Shown: positions 28,119-38,048, counted from the stretch's first letter. The stretch is DNA of 64,000 nt from Pseudomonas lini (GCF_964063345.1 NZ_OZ061318.1:4650001-4714000); one strand, 5' to 3'. The notes: generated by a model from the sequence alone, not told the origin. Program-made: numbers and translations.

Positions 28119-29138
28119 CTAAACTTCGACCGGTACGGTCAGCTTGGGGCTACCGAGCGCATGCGTCTTCGAATCAAAAAAACGCAGCTCTACCCCCGTC
28201 CCCTCAAACACCTTCGCGTAATGCCGCTTCTGATGCTGGATGAATGCCTTGCTGCGCGGGTAAATCGAGATCGCCACTGTCTTCGGCTTTGCCTGGCGCA
28301 ATGCATGAATGATGTGACTGTCCTGCTCGCCAAGGGCGTGACCGAAGATGCACAACCCATCGCCATGGCCCAGTAACTGGTCGTAGCAAAACGACAGGTA
28401 ATCCGAGCTGCGAATGGTCTTGAGCTTGTCCTGGGTCGGACCTTCATTGACGAACAGCGGTACATCGTCGAGGGTCTTGATCGTATTGTTGATGGCGAAA
28501 CTGCCCAGCAACGTACCCTCGGTCGACATCAATTTACGCGCCGTACCGTCCTGATTACGCACCAGATGCAGGCCGCCGTGCAGATACAGCAGCCGGGTTT
28601 TATCTGTTGCGGTGAGACTCAGATCAAAACGCGGTTCGGTGCCCTGAAACAGATCGGTAATAGCGTCAGGCCGGTGCTGGACCGCCCAATAGTTGAGCAA
28701 GTCATAATTGGTGGTGAACACCGTTCGATAGCTGCCCAGCTCCTGATTGATCGTCGCCAGCGTCGAGGGCACCACCAACCGCCAAGGGATGTGCACCGCA
28801 TGCACGGTGTTGATCAGCGCTTCCTTGATCGCGTAATAGCGATTGCGCGGCGCGGCAGAGCTGACGGCCAACGCCTTGTTGACCCGGCTGGTGGTTTTCA
28901 GCGCCCCAAGCACTTGTTCGAAACTGCGCGTCTGCATCGCGTCGAACACGCTCAGTTCGGATTGGCTCAGAGGCTTCTCTTCGACCGTGCGGGCGTTTTC
29001 GAACAGCGAGTCATAGCCGAAGTCGTCCCATACCGCACGACTGGCACCGTTACCCACCAGCAGGCCGCCGAAAGAGGCGGTGGTGCGCAAGGCGTTCCAG
29101 TCTTCAAGTTGGGCATCGACATCCTGGAAATCGGTCAT
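28119..29138 (-). CDS. DUF4917 protein with a SIR2-like domain
   Basis: This 339-aa protein shows the SIR2-like NAD-binding pattern of the DUF4917 group: LLVGNGAS (residues 26-33), VFTTNYDLLNY (140-150) and LYLHGGLHL with His187. The C-terminal part has DGLCIFGHALGEQDSHIIHAL. Proteins with this fold can be NADases or deacylases, and some are phage-defence effectors, but DUF4917 members have no agreed function. It stands alone, with no partner gene, between a REP cluster and yiaY-like. Confidence 0.75.
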   Translation of the reverse strand: MTDFQDVDAQLEDWNALRTTASFGGLLVGNGASRAVWDDFGYDSLFENARTVEEKPLSQSELSVFDAMQTRSFEQVLGALKTTSRVNKALAVSSAAPRNRYYAIKEALINTVHAVHIPWRLVVPSTLATINQELGSYRTVFTTNYDLLNYWAVQHRPDAITDLFQGTEPRFDLSLTATDKTRLLYLHGGLHLVRNQDGTARKLMSTEGTLLGSFAINNTIKTLDDVPLFVNEGPTQDKLKTIRSSDYLSFCYDQLLGHGDGLCIFGHALGEQDSHIIHALRQAKPKTVAISIYPRSKAFIQHQKRHYAKVFEGTGVELRFFDSKTHALGSPKLTVPVEV

Positions 29139-29294
29139 TGCGTTCGTTGTCTCAAAGCAAAAGGTCTGATGGACGGCGACTTTATCACGCCCCGGCCTTG
29201 AGCCAGATCAAGTTACCGCACGACTAATGGGTCGATCCTGTGCGCACCCGCCGGATCGGTGCTGTTGATTCGGCTTCAGCCAGGAGACTCGCGC

Positions 29295-30443
29295 ATGAGC
29301 AGTACGTTTTTCATCCCCGCTGTGAACATCATGGGCACCGGTTGCCTCGACGAAGCCATGGACGCCATTCGCAAGTATGGTTTTCGCAAGGCGCTGATCG
29401 TCACCGACACCGGATTGGCCAAGGCTGGCGTGGCGACGATGATTGCCGAGAAACTGGCGATCCAGGACATCGACTCGGTGATCTTCGACGGCGCGAAGCC
29501 GAATCCGAGCATCGCCAATGTCGAACTTGGCCTGGGCCTGCTCAAGGAAAGTCGCTGTGATTTCGTGGTGTCTCTGGGCGGCGGTTCGCCTCACGACTGC
29601 GCCAAGGGCATCGCCTTGTGCGCCACAAACGGTGGGACGATTCGTGACTATGAAGGTGTCGATCAGTCGGCCAAACCGCAACTGCCGCTGATCGCGATCA
29701 ACACCACCGCCGGCACTGCCAGCGAAATGACCCGTTTTTGCATCATCACCGACGAATCCCGTCACGTGAAAATGGCCATCGTCGATCGCAACGTCACGCC
29801 ACTGCTGTCAGTCAACGATCCGGCGCTGATGGTCGCCATGCCCAAGGGCCTGACTGCCGCCACTGGCATGGACGCTCTGACCCACGCCATCGAAGCCTAC
29901 GTCTCCACGGCGGCCAATCCGATTACCGATGCCTGTGCACTGAAAGCCATCACGTTAATCAGCAATAACCTGCGCCTGGCCGTACGCGACGGCAGTGACA
30001 TGGTCGCGCGGGAAAACATGGCTTACGCGCAATTCATGGCGGGTATGGCGTTCAACAACGCGTCCCTTGGCTACGTTCACGCGATGGCTCACCAGTTAGG
30101 TGGGTTCTACGACTTGCCCCATGGTGTGTGCAACGCGGTGCTGCTGCCTCATGTGCAAAGTTTCAACGCGCTGGTGTGCGCCGACCGCCTGACCGATGTT
30201 GCCCGCGCGATGGGCGCCGACGTTCGCGGGTTCAGCCCGGAGGAGGGCGCTCAGGCAGCGATCGCGGCCATTCGCAACCTGGCCAGGGATGTGGAGATTC
30301 CCGGCGGTTTGCGCGAGCTCGGTGCCAAGCTCAACGACATCCCGGTGCTTGCCAGCAATGCCATGAAAGACGCCTGTGGACTGACCAATCCACGGAAGGC
30401 AGATCAGCGGCAGATCGAGGAGATTTTCCGCAGCGCGTTTTAA
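29295..30443 (+). CDS. yiaY: Iron-containing alcohol dehydrogenase (YiaY-like)
   Basis: This 382-aa group III alcohol dehydrogenase has the NAD-site [15 protein letters not shown] and the metal ligand segments [34 protein letters not shown] and [13 protein letters not shown]. The start at 29295 has CAGGAG upstream. The family oxidises primary alcohols, lactaldehyde or threonine; the symbol reflects similarity to E. coli YiaY only. It overlaps the convergent MFS gene by 4 bp. Confidence 0.85.
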   Translation: MSSTFFIPAVNIMGTGCLDEAMDAIRKYGFRKALIVTDTGLAKAGVATMIAEKLAIQDIDSVIFDGAKPNPSIANVELGLGLLKESRCDFVVSLGGGSPHDCAKGIALCATNGGTIRDYEGVDQSAKPQLPLIAINTTAGTASEMTRFCIITDESRHVKMAIVDRNVTPLLSVNDPALMVAMPKGLTAATGMDALTHAIEAYVSTAANPITDACALKAITLISNNLRLAVRDGSDMVARENMAYAQFMAGMAFNNASLGYVHAMAHQLGGFYDLPHGVCNAVLLPHVQSFNALVCADRLTDVARAMGADVRGFSPEEGAQAAIAAIRNLARDVEIPGGLRELGAKLNDIPVLASNAMKDACGLTNPRKADQRQIEEIFRSAF

Positions 30444-31606
30444 GTGGTTCGACGGCCGGGCGCGAACATTACGCAAAGCAGCGCGCCCACGGCCAGCAAG
30501 GTGCATAACAGCGACAATGGCCATGCCTGCTGGCTCGCTATCAGGCTGGCGATACCGCCGATAATGGCGGCCATCAGTTGGTGAATGAAACCGCTCAATG
30601 CCATCGCATAAGCGCCGCCGACTGGCGAACCTTCGTTGGCCAGGGACAGGCTGATCGGGTAATTCAGCGATTGGCCAAACACCGCAAAACAATAGGGCAA
30701 CCAGAACAGCAGCGCTATCGACGTACCGGCGATGCTACCCAGCAACATGACTGCGCTGCCGGCCAGTACCAGCCCAACGCCTGCTGTGATCAGCTGGCGC
30801 TGACCGATGCGCAACACAAAGCGATTGACCGCCACAGCCCCGAGAAAATAGGCCGCGCTGATTGGCCAACCCAACAATCCGTATTCCACTGACGACCAGT
30901 TGAAGGGGCCTTGCAGAATCAACGGCGCCGCGGTGTTGAATGCGACGATCACCCCGTACCCCAAGCCGCCGACAAGGGCCGGCAACAGGAAGGCCCGATG
31001 ACCCAGAATGTGCCAGTAACTCGTCCAGGCGGATGACAGTGTGTTTTCTGCTGCCAGCACCGGGAACGTGACCCGCGCCACCACCACCGCCATCAACAGG
31101 CTCACGCCACCCAACAAGTAGAAGATCATCGGCCAACCCAGCGCCACTTGGATAATCGACCCCAGGTATTGGCCGATACCCAGCGCCACCACAAAGGAAA
31201 TCGATATCCAGGACAATGCCTTGGCCAGCAGGTCGCCGCGAAAACTGTCGCGGATCAGCACCCGGGCCATGACCGAAATTCCGCTGGCGCCTACACCCTG
31301 AATCAGTCGAAAAATCAGGAACGATTCAAGCGTCTGGCCCAGGGGCAGGGCCAGGTTACCCACCCCATAGATACCGAGTGCCGCGAGCAGCACCGGTTTG
31401 CGGCCAATGCGCTGACCGAGGCTGCCCCAGAACAGCATCGGCAACGCCATGCCGATCAGATACACCGCCAGCCCCCATGAAACCTGCGAAGCATCGGCGG
31501 TTAAATCCCGGGCAATTTCCGGCAGCGCCGACAGATAAATGCTCATACCCAATTGAGCGAGAAAAACCGTGCAGCAGGTGATGAGGAGGGTGGTGCTGCT
31601 CTTCAT
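30440..31606 (-). CDS. MFS transporter, Bcr/CflA-like
   Basis: This 388-aa protein has twelve hydrophobic helices and the motif [20 protein letters not shown] between helices 2 and 3. [18 protein letters not shown] with the early RDSF is typical of Bcr/CflA exporters. AGGGAAG precedes the ATG. It sits 17 bp after the remnant of a PLP enzyme on the same strand, so it probably belonged to a two-gene operon divergent from the LysR gene. Confidence 0.88.
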   Translation of the reverse strand: MKSSTTLLITCCTVFLAQLGMSIYLSALPEIARDLTADASQVSWGLAVYLIGMALPMLFWGSLGQRIGRKPVLLAALGIYGVGNLALPLGQTLESFLIFRLIQGVGASGISVMARVLIRDSFRGDLLAKALSWISISFVVALGIGQYLGSIIQVALGWPMIFYLLGGVSLLMAVVVARVTFPVLAAENTLSSAWTSYWHILGHRAFLLPALVGGLGYGVIVAFNTAAPLILQGPFNWSSVEYGLLGWPISAAYFLGAVAVNRFVLRIGQRQLITAGVGLVLAGSAVMLLGSIAGTSIALLFWLPYCFAVFGQSLNYPISLSLANEGSPVGGAYAMALSGFIHQLMAAIIGGIASLIASQQAWPLSLLCTLLAVGALLCVMFAPGRRTT

Positions 31607-31623
31607 TTGATCTTCCCTGAGTT

Positions 31624-31866
31624 TCAGCTGCCGATGTCCCGGCCGTGAGTGCGTAAAAGCTCGCTGATGAGTTCGCAGAAATGGCGTATCAGCGTCGTCT
31701 CCATGTCGGCGCGTAACATGATTCTGATGGCTGCCTTGCCTTGTGCGACCATCGGGGAAAACACTGCCGAAGTGAAAAAAACCTGGCGGATATTAACGTA
31801 AAGCTTTTCCTTCAACGCGACGCAATTCCAGAGTGCGGTGAACTGCCCTGAAGTGTTGTCGGGCAA
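31624..31866 (-). pseudogene. Remnant of an alpha-oxoamine-synthase-like PLP enzyme (C-terminus only)
   Basis: An open frame of 80 codons beginning at a TTG encodes LKEKLYVNIRQVFFTSAVF then SPMVAQGKAAIRIMLRADM and a short helical tail. This matches the C-terminal pattern of the KBL/KAPA-synthase family (V-F-x-x-P-V-V-x-x-G-x-A-x-I-R-x-x-x-x-A). The ~320 upstream residues with the PLP lysine are absent, and an in-frame stop lies upstream. I read it as a truncated gene; the family match is from pattern memory only. Confidence 0.5.
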
Positions 31867-31938
31867 TTGGATGGCGGGGACGAAACGAAACCGGGCTATC
31901 CTGCCGACTCAGTCGAACCGAAATCATCGAGCCCTCCC

Positions 31939-32847
31939 ATGCTGCAAAAAAGCCTGATCCGCCGCCTCGACCTGATCACTCTCCAACTGTTCGTGGCCGT
32001 CCATGAAGAGGGCACCTTGACCCGTGCCGCCGCTCGCGAAGCGATCGCGGTGTCGGCGGCCAGCAAGCGCTTGATGGAGTTGGAGGAGGCGTTTGGTATC
32101 AGCCTGTTCGTGCGCCAGGCCAAGGGCATGACCCTGACGCCGGCCGGAGAAACCCTGCTGCACCACGCCCGGCAGATGCTGTTCAACGTCGAGAAAATGG
32201 GCCTCGAACTGGGCGAGCATAGCCATGGTGTACGGGGTTATGTGCGGATGCTTGCCAACCTGTCGGCGATCATTCAGTTCCTGCCTGAAGACTTGAGAGA
32301 CTTTTCCGAGCGCCATCCGCAGGTCAAGACCGACCTCGAAGAACGCCCCAGCAGTGGGGTGATTCAGGGCGTGCTCGATGGCGTGGCGGACCTCGGGATT
32401 TGCTCCAGCGACAGTGACGTCAAAGGTCTGCACAGTGTTCTTTATCGCCGGGACAAACTGATGGTGCTGATGCCGGCCGATCATCCGCTGGCGAGTCGTT
32501 CGACCCTGGCGTTTGCCGACACGCTGGGCAGCGATTATGTCGGCTTGCATGCCGCCAGTTCCATCAACATGCGCACCCATGCGGCCGCGCGCAAGGCTGG
32601 GAAGGTGCTGAGGCTGCGGATTCATGTGCCGGGGTTCGACGCCATGTGCCGGATGGTCCAGGCCAACATGGGCATCGGCATCCTGCCGCAAAAGGCTTAC
32701 GAACTGTTTGGCCGGGCGTTGGGTTTGCACGCGGTGCCGCTGACGGATGACTGGTCGGATCGTGCATTGATTCTGGTGGTGCGTGATGAAGCGAGACTGT
32801 CGCCGGTGAGCCGGATGTTGTTTGAGCAGTTGCGCGGGGTGGTCTGA
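31939..32847 (+). CDS. LysR-family transcriptional regulator
   Basis: This 302-aa protein has the LysR helix-turn-helix (LDLITLQLFVAVHEEGTLTRAA, then ISLFVRQAKGMTLTPAGETLL) and an effector domain with DLEERPSSGVIQGVLDGVADLGIC. The start at 31939 (MLQKSLIRR) fits the family; the longer frame adds 24 unlikely residues. It is divergent from the PLP remnant/MFS pair and upstream of the CoA-transferase operon on the same strand, so it could control either. Confidence 0.88.
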   Translation: MLQKSLIRRLDLITLQLFVAVHEEGTLTRAAAREAIAVSAASKRLMELEEAFGISLFVRQAKGMTLTPAGETLLHHARQMLFNVEKMGLELGEHSHGVRGYVRMLANLSAIIQFLPEDLRDFSERHPQVKTDLEERPSSGVIQGVLDGVADLGICSSDSDVKGLHSVLYRRDKLMVLMPADHPLASRSTLAFADTLGSDYVGLHAASSINMRTHAAARKAGKVLRLRIHVPGFDAMCRMVQANMGIGILPQKAYELFGRALGLHAVPLTDDWSDRALILVVRDEARLSPVSRMLFEQLRGVV

Positions 32848-32873
32848 ACATTCTCGATTGGATGTGCGGGCCT

Positions 32874-32947
32874 CATCGCGGGCAAGCCCGCTCCCACATT
32901 GATCTGCGGCGTTCACAAATCCCTGTGGGAGCGGGCTTGCCCGCGAT
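32874..32947. repeat. REPIN
   Basis: Inverted arms CATCGCGGGCAAGCCCGCTC and TGTGGGAGCGGGCTTGCCCG between the LysR gene and the CoA-transferase operon. Confidence 0.9.
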
Positions 32948-33082
32948 GGCTGACCTTAGGTCGTGGTGAACTCGCCATGCATTCGCGTTTCGCGAATGGT
33001 CGTTGCCAACTGAAGATTGGATTCCTTGCCCCTCGGTCCTCTAGCCTTGGCTCATATTCCAAGAACAAGAGGTACCCACGCG

Positions 33083-34276
33083 ATGACTGCCCCCTTGAGT
33101 GCAATCAAAGTGATCGAGATCGGCACCCTGATCGCCGCGCCGTTCGCGGCGCGCATACTCGCCGAGTTCGGCGCCGAAGTAATCAAGATTGAAGCCATGG
33201 GCCAGGGCGATCCCCTGCGCAAATGGCGCAAGCTGCACGAAGGCACTTCGCTGTGGTGGTACCTGCAATCGCGAAACAAGAAGTCCCTGGCGCTGAATCT
33301 GAAATCCCCCGAAGGCATCGAACTGGTCAAGCTACTGGCGACCGACGCCGATGTGCTGATCGAAAACCTGCGCCCCGGTACCCTGGAAAAACTTGGCTTG
33401 GGCTGGGACGTGTTGCATGCCCTCAATCCCAATCTGACGCTGGTGCGTATTTCCGGTTATGGCCAGACCGGCCCGTACCGTGATCGTCCGGGTTTCGGTG
33501 CAATCGGCGAGGCCATGGGCGGGATTCGCTACACCACCGGCACCCCCGGTTCACCGCCGGCTCGGGTTGGTGTCAGCCTCGGCGATTCGCTGGCTTCGCT
33601 GCATGCGGTGATCGGCGCCTTGATGTCGCTGCTGCGAGTCAAGACCGGGCAGGGTGGCGGGCAAGTGGTGGATGTGTCTTTGGCCGAAAGCGTGTTCAAC
33701 GTGATGGAAAGTCTGGTGCCGGAATACGACATGCTGGGCCATGTTCGTGAGCGCAGCGGCGGGGCATTGCCGGGCATCGCGCCGTCCAATACTTACCTGA
33801 CGGCTGACGGTGCCTATGTGGTGATCGCCGGCAACAGTGACCCGATCTATAAGCGCCTGATGGCGGTGATCGGTCGGGTCGATCTGGCCGAAGCGCCGGA
33901 GTTTGCGCATAACGATGGCCGAGCCGCCAAAAGTAATGTGCTCGACGCCGCCATCACTCACTGGACCAGCAGCCTGCCCATCGATGAGGTGTTGTTTGCA
34001 CTGGAAGCTGCGGAAGTCCCGGCCGGACGCATCTACTCGGTAGCCGACATTGTTGCCGATCCGCATTACCAGGCACGGGGCATGTTGCTCAGCGCCAAAC
34101 TGCCCGGCGGCGCCACGGTGAAGATGCCGGGCATCGTGCCGAAAATGTCCGAGACCCCCGGCGGCGTGAACTGGTCGGGACCGAGTCTGGGTCAGCACAC
34201 CGACGGCATCCTCGCGGGGCTGGGCCTGACTGACCAGGACATCGAACGGCTGAAAGCTGAGGGGGTGGTGCAATGA
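33083..34276 (+). CDS. CaiB/BaiF (family III) CoA-transferase
   Basis: This 397-aa protein has the family III pattern: IKVIEIGTLIAAPFAARILAEFGAEVIKIE (6-35), PLRKWRK, NKKSLALNLKSPEG, RISGYGQTGPY-DRPGFGAIGEAMGG and the catalytic-loop VSLGDSLASLHAVIG. It would activate an organic acid by CoA transfer from succinyl-CoA or acetyl-CoA. It overlaps the HMG-CoA-lyase-like gene by 4 bp. GAGG lies upstream of the ATG at 33083. Confidence 0.9.
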   Translation: MTAPLSAIKVIEIGTLIAAPFAARILAEFGAEVIKIEAMGQGDPLRKWRKLHEGTSLWWYLQSRNKKSLALNLKSPEGIELVKLLATDADVLIENLRPGTLEKLGLGWDVLHALNPNLTLVRISGYGQTGPYRDRPGFGAIGEAMGGIRYTTGTPGSPPARVGVSLGDSLASLHAVIGALMSLLRVKTGQGGGQVVDVSLAESVFNVMESLVPEYDMLGHVRERSGGALPGIAPSNTYLTADGAYVVIAGNSDPIYKRLMAVIGRVDLAEAPEFAHNDGRAAKSNVLDAAITHWTSSLPIDEVLFALEAAEVPAGRIYSVADIVADPHYQARGMLLSAKLPGGATVKMPGIVPKMSETPGGVNWSGPSLGQHTDGILAGLGLTDQDIERLKAEGVVQ

Positions 34277-35199
34277 TTACCGATTATTCCGAGACGCTGA
34301 TCGTTCAGGAAGTCTCCCCTCGTGACGGCTTGCAGATCGAGCCGACCTGGGTCGAAACCGTCGACAAGATTGCGCTGATCGATCAGTTGTCGCTGGCGGG
34401 GTTCAGCCGTATCGAAGCAGGCTCGTTCGTTTCGCCCAAGGCCATTCCAGCGCTGCGTGATGGCGAGCAAGTGTTCAAGGGCATCGCACGACGGCCGGGC
34501 GTGATCTATGTCGCATTGATCCCCAACCTCAAAGGCGCACAACGAGCGTTGGACTCGGGGGCTGATGAGCTGAACCTGGTGATGTCCGCCAGCCAGACCC
34601 ACAACCTGGCGAATATGCGGATGAGCTGCGAGGCGTCATTGGCGGCGTTTGGCGAAATCGTCGAATTCGTTCGCGGCACGCAGGTGCGGCTCAACGGCAG
34701 CATCGCCACGACCTTCGGTTGCCCGTTCGAAGGCAGGATCGATGAGGACCGAGTGCTGCAGATCGTCGACGCCTATCAAGAACTCGGGATCCAAGGCATT
34801 ACCTTGGCCGACACCACCGGCATGGCTAATCCACGTCAGGTCGATCGGCTGGTGCGCAGAGTCTTGCAGGGGGTTTCGCCGGCGGATCTGACCCTGCATT
34901 TTCACAACACTCGCGGCCTCGGTCTGTGCAACGTACTGGCCGCCTACGAGGCCGGTGCCCGACGCTTCGACGCGGCCCTCGGCGGTCTTGGCGGTTGCCC
35001 GTTTGCGCCGGGTGCTTCGGGCAATATCTGCACTGAAGACCTGGTCAACCTGTGCGATGAAATCGGTATTCACACCGGCATCGATCTGCCGTTGTTGCTG
35101 AAGTTGTCCCGAGGGTTACCGGAGTTGTTGGGCCACGAAGTGCCCGGGCAACTTGCCAAGGCCGGACGCAATTGCGACCTGCACCCGACACCTTCCTGA
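34273..35199 (+). CDS. Hydroxymethylglutaryl-CoA-lyase-like enzyme
   Basis: This 308-aa TIM-barrel lyase has the HMGL features: VQEVSPRDGLQIEP with the catalytic Arg-Asp, the metal ligands LTLHFHNTRGLGL and the flexible loop LGGLGGCPFAPGASGN with the catalytic Cys. HMGL cleaves 3-hydroxy-3-methylglutaryl-CoA to acetoacetate and acetyl-CoA; relatives cleave citramalyl-CoA. The linked CoA transferase suggests the cell takes up the free acid and activates it. It is too short to be an isopropylmalate synthase. Confidence 0.88.
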   Translation: MITDYSETLIVQEVSPRDGLQIEPTWVETVDKIALIDQLSLAGFSRIEAGSFVSPKAIPALRDGEQVFKGIARRPGVIYVALIPNLKGAQRALDSGADELNLVMSASQTHNLANMRMSCEASLAAFGEIVEFVRGTQVRLNGSIATTFGCPFEGRIDEDRVLQIVDAYQELGIQGITLADTTGMANPRQVDRLVRRVLQGVSPADLTLHFHNTRGLGLCNVLAAYEAGARRFDAALGGLGGCPFAPGASGNICTEDLVNLCDEIGIHTGIDLPLLLKLSRGLPELLGHEVPGQLAKAGRNCDLHPTPS

Positions 35200-35214
35200 A
35201 TCCATCACGAATCC

Positions 35215-35304
35215 TGTGGGAGCGGGCTTGCCCGCGATGACTGAGTCACATCCAAGAGAGATGTCGACTGGTGCACCGCAATCGCGGGCAAGCCCGCTCC
35301 CACA
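35215..35304. repeat. REPIN inside the CoA-transferase/lyase/MFS cluster
   Basis: Inverted arms TGTGGGAGCGGGCTTGCCCG and CGCGGGCAAGCCCGCTCCCA separate the lyase gene from the MFS gene. Confidence 0.9.
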
Positions 35305-35384
35305 AAAAAGCGTCCACAAGACCATCTCAACCAGACAACAAAAACAATCGGGACTCCCTCGTGAAGTCCATCTGGAGAAATACT

Positions 35385-36716
35385 ATGAGCCTCAATGTAC
35401 TGGAGGCGGGCGCGAGCCCGTCCGTTAGCCACGATGCCGAAAAAGCCCTGGTCCGCAAAGTCGCCTGGCGACTGATGCCGCTGATCATGGTTTGCTATCT
35501 GTTCGCGTTTTTCGACCGCATCAACATCAGCTTTGCCAAGTTCCAGTTGCAGACCGACCTGAGCCTGAGCGACACCGCTTATGGCCTCGGCGCCGGGCTG
35601 TTTGTGGTCGGTTACGTGATCTTCGAAGTGCCGAGCAACATGATGCTCTACAAGGTCGGGGCGCGGCGCTGGATCGCCCGGATCATGATGTCTTGGGGTA
35701 TCGCCACCGCGGCCATGGTCTTCGTCAACAGCGAATGGCAGTTCTACGCTCTGCGCTTTGTGATCGGTGCGATGGAAGCGGGTTTCGCGCCGGGCGTGCT
35801 GTACTACCTGACGCTGTGGTTCCCGCAGCACTACCGCGGGCGCATCACCTCGATGCTGTTTCTCGCGTCGGCGTTTGCCGGGCTGGTTGGCGCACCGTTC
35901 TCCGGGCTGGTGCTGCAACACCTGGATGGCGTCCTTGATATGCGCGGCTGGCATTGGCTGTTTCTGCTCGGTGGCGTGCCTTGCATCGGCCTCGGTTTGT
36001 TGGTGCTGACCTTGCTCAAGGACCGCATCGAAGACGCCCATTGGCTGACGTCGTCGGAGAAGACACTGCTCGCCAGCCGTATCGCTCACCACGAACCCCA
36101 CAAGAGCGGAGGTTCCTTGCTGGCTGCGCTGCGAATTCCAGGTTTCCTGATGCTGGGGTTGATCTACTTTCTGATTCAAGTAGCGTCTTACGGCCTGAAT
36201 TTCTGGGCACCGCAACTGATCCGCAGTGCCGGCACCGAGAGTCCGGTGATGATCGGTTTGTTGACCGCCATCCCCTACATCTGCGGCGCCATCAGCATGG
36301 TGGTGATCGGGCGGTTGTCCGATGCCACCGGCGAGCGGCGTAAGTTTGTTGCAGGTCTGGTGGCGGTGGGCGCGGTGGGGTTCTTCAGCGCAGGGATCTT
36401 CGCTAACCACACGACTTTCCTGATTGTCGCTCTGGGGTTGCTCGGTGCCGGAATCATCGCCTCGATCCCCAGCTTCTGGACCCTGCCGCCAAAACTGCTG
36501 GCCGGTGCGGGCGCAGGTGCCGCTGGCGGGATCGCGGTGATCAACACCCTCGGCCAGTTCGGTGGGATCGTCAGCCCGGTCATGGTCGGGCGAATCAAGG
36601 ACCTGACCGGCAGCACCACCCCGGCCCTGTACGTCATCGGCGTTGCCGCGCTGATCGCCGCTGCGTTGTTGCTGTGGGGGTTGCCGCAGAAGCTGCGTAC
36701 GCTCGATAAGTTCTGA
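35385..36716 (+). CDS. MFS transporter, anion:cation symporter family
   Basis: This 443-aa protein has twelve helices with LIMVCYLFAFFDRINISFAK near residue 33-52 and VGARRWIARIMMSWGIATAAM, the pattern of ACS-family importers of organic acids such as tartrate, galactarate and hydroxyphenylacetate. TGGAGA precedes the ATG at 35385. With the CoA-transferase and lyase genes upstream it likely imports their substrate. Confidence 0.88.
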   Translation: MSLNVLEAGASPSVSHDAEKALVRKVAWRLMPLIMVCYLFAFFDRINISFAKFQLQTDLSLSDTAYGLGAGLFVVGYVIFEVPSNMMLYKVGARRWIARIMMSWGIATAAMVFVNSEWQFYALRFVIGAMEAGFAPGVLYYLTLWFPQHYRGRITSMLFLASAFAGLVGAPFSGLVLQHLDGVLDMRGWHWLFLLGGVPCIGLGLLVLTLLKDRIEDAHWLTSSEKTLLASRIAHHEPHKSGGSLLAALRIPGFLMLGLIYFLIQVASYGLNFWAPQLIRSAGTESPVMIGLLTAIPYICGAISMVVIGRLSDATGERRKFVAGLVAVGAVGFFSAGIFANHTTFLIVALGLLGAGIIASIPSFWTLPPKLLAGAGAGAAGGIAVINTLGQFGGIVSPVMVGRIKDLTGSTTPALYVIGVAALIAAALLLWGLPQKLRTLDKF

Positions 36717-36740
36717 AATCTGCGGTGCCGGACCGGACGC

Positions 36741-36832
36741 CATCGCGAGCAGGCTCGCTCCCATATTGACTGCGTCGGGCACAGGATTTGTGTCCGACGC
36801 CAACCCTTGTGGGAGCGAGCCTGCTCGCGATG
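36741..36832. repeat. REPIN with CATCGCGAGCAGGCTCGCTC arms
   Basis: The arm and its inverse GGGAGCGAGCCTGCTCGCGA enclose an inner GTCGGGCACAGG/TGTCCGAC hairpin. It follows the MFS gene and may end the operon. Confidence 0.85.
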
Positions 36833-36928
36833 ACTGACTCACAGCCAACAAACCCCCAGCGGCTATACGCTCAAGGACGTTTAAGTTGTACGCTCCGGTC
36901 GGACCCAGCCTCAAAGGTTACTTAACCC

Positions 36929-37345
36929 ATGCTAACCGGCCTCAACCACCTGACCCTCGCCGTCACCGACCTGAACCGCAGCGTGGCGTTCTATCAAGAT
37001 CTGCTGCAACTCCAGCTAGAAACCACGTGGGACACCGGCGCCTATCTCTCATTACCCGGTCTGTGGCTGTGCCTTTCTCTCGATCCGCTACGCGAATCCA
37101 CGCCCGCCGCTGACTACACCCATTACGCCTTCAGTATTGGCGCTACGGACTTCCCGTTGTTCGTCGAACGCCTGCGATCTGCCAACGTGCAGGAATGGCG
37201 GGACAACCGCAGCGAAGGCTCGTCGTTCTATTTTCTTGATCCGGACGGGCACAAGCTTGAGGCGCATGTCGGGGATATGGCGTCGCGGCTAGCGGCGTGT
37301 CGGCAACGGCCGTATGCGGGGATGAAGTTCTTCGACGATCGTTAA
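36929..37345 (+). CDS. fosA: Fosfomycin-resistance glutathione transferase FosA
   Basis: This 138-aa vicinal-oxygen-chelate enzyme opens the fosfomycin epoxide with glutathione. Metal ligands are His7, His65 and Glu111. The fosfomycin and K+ site is largely conserved: Thr9, Trp46, Cys48, Arg94-Ser95-Glu96, Ser99, Tyr101 and Arg120, each offset by at most one from P. aeruginosa FosA. FosA Lys90 corresponds to Arg91 here. The intact site makes real activity likely. It stands alone. Confidence 0.9.
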   Translation: MLTGLNHLTLAVTDLNRSVAFYQDLLQLQLETTWDTGAYLSLPGLWLCLSLDPLRESTPAADYTHYAFSIGATDFPLFVERLRSANVQEWRDNRSEGSSFYFLDPDGHKLEAHVGDMASRLAACRQRPYAGMKFFDDR

Positions 37346-37409
37346 GTCGATGCTCGAGGTCCTGGGATAGACTTGCGTCCATTCATCCGGCGTTTCAACA
37401 GGAATTCCC

Positions 37410-38048
37410 ATGACTCCATCGCTGCTAATGGCCGTTCTTGCCTCGGGCTTCATTTATGGCATCACGCCGGGGCCGGGTGTGCTGGCGGTGTTTGGCATCG
37501 GCGCGGCGCGCGGGCGGCGGGCCGGAGCGGGGTTTCTGTGCGGGCATTTGCTGGGCGACGTGGTCTGGTGCAGTACGGCGCTGATCGCGATTGTCGGTGC
37601 GCGGGAAATCGGCAGCACCGCGTTCGATGTGCTGGGCGTATTCAGTGGGCTGTACCTGTTCTGGCTGGGCCTGCGGGCGGTTCGGGCTCGCCGCGGCAGT
37701 GCCGAAGCTCCTCAAGGCCCGGCGCGGCAGCCGTTCTGGCACGGCATCATGTTCGGTTTGACCAACCCCAAGGCATATCCGGTGGCGGTGGCGACCTTTA
37801 CTGCGCTGCTGTCCAGCCGTGCAGAATTGCTGCATTGGTCGATGCTGCCATGGTTGATCGTCTTGAGCTTCATTGGTGGCCTTATGGCCTACGCTATCCT
37901 CATAGGCATCGTCGGTGCGCGTCAGGTGCGCACGTTGTATCAGCGCCATGAACTGGCGATTACCCGGTTGTGCGGGGTAATGTTCATCGGTTTTGCCATC
38001 AATGCCCTGGTGCATGCGCTGCCGGGGCTGGTGACGAACAAGGCTTGA
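37410..38048 (+). CDS. LysE/RhtB-family amino-acid exporter
   Basis: This 212-aa protein has about six helices with the family start MTPSLLMAVLASGFIYGITPGPGVLAVFGIGAARGRRAG and the later LFGLTNPKAYPVAVATF motif. It likely exports an amino acid or related metabolite; substrate unknown. It is 64 bp after fosA. Confidence 0.87.
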   Translation: MTPSLLMAVLASGFIYGITPGPGVLAVFGIGAARGRRAGAGFLCGHLLGDVVWCSTALIAIVGAREIGSTAFDVLGVFSGLYLFWLGLRAVRARRGSAEAPQGPARQPFWHGIMFGLTNPKAYPVAVATFTALLSSRAELLHWSMLPWLIVLSFIGGLMAYAILIGIVGARQVRTLYQRHELAITRLCGVMFIGFAINALVHALPGLVTNKA

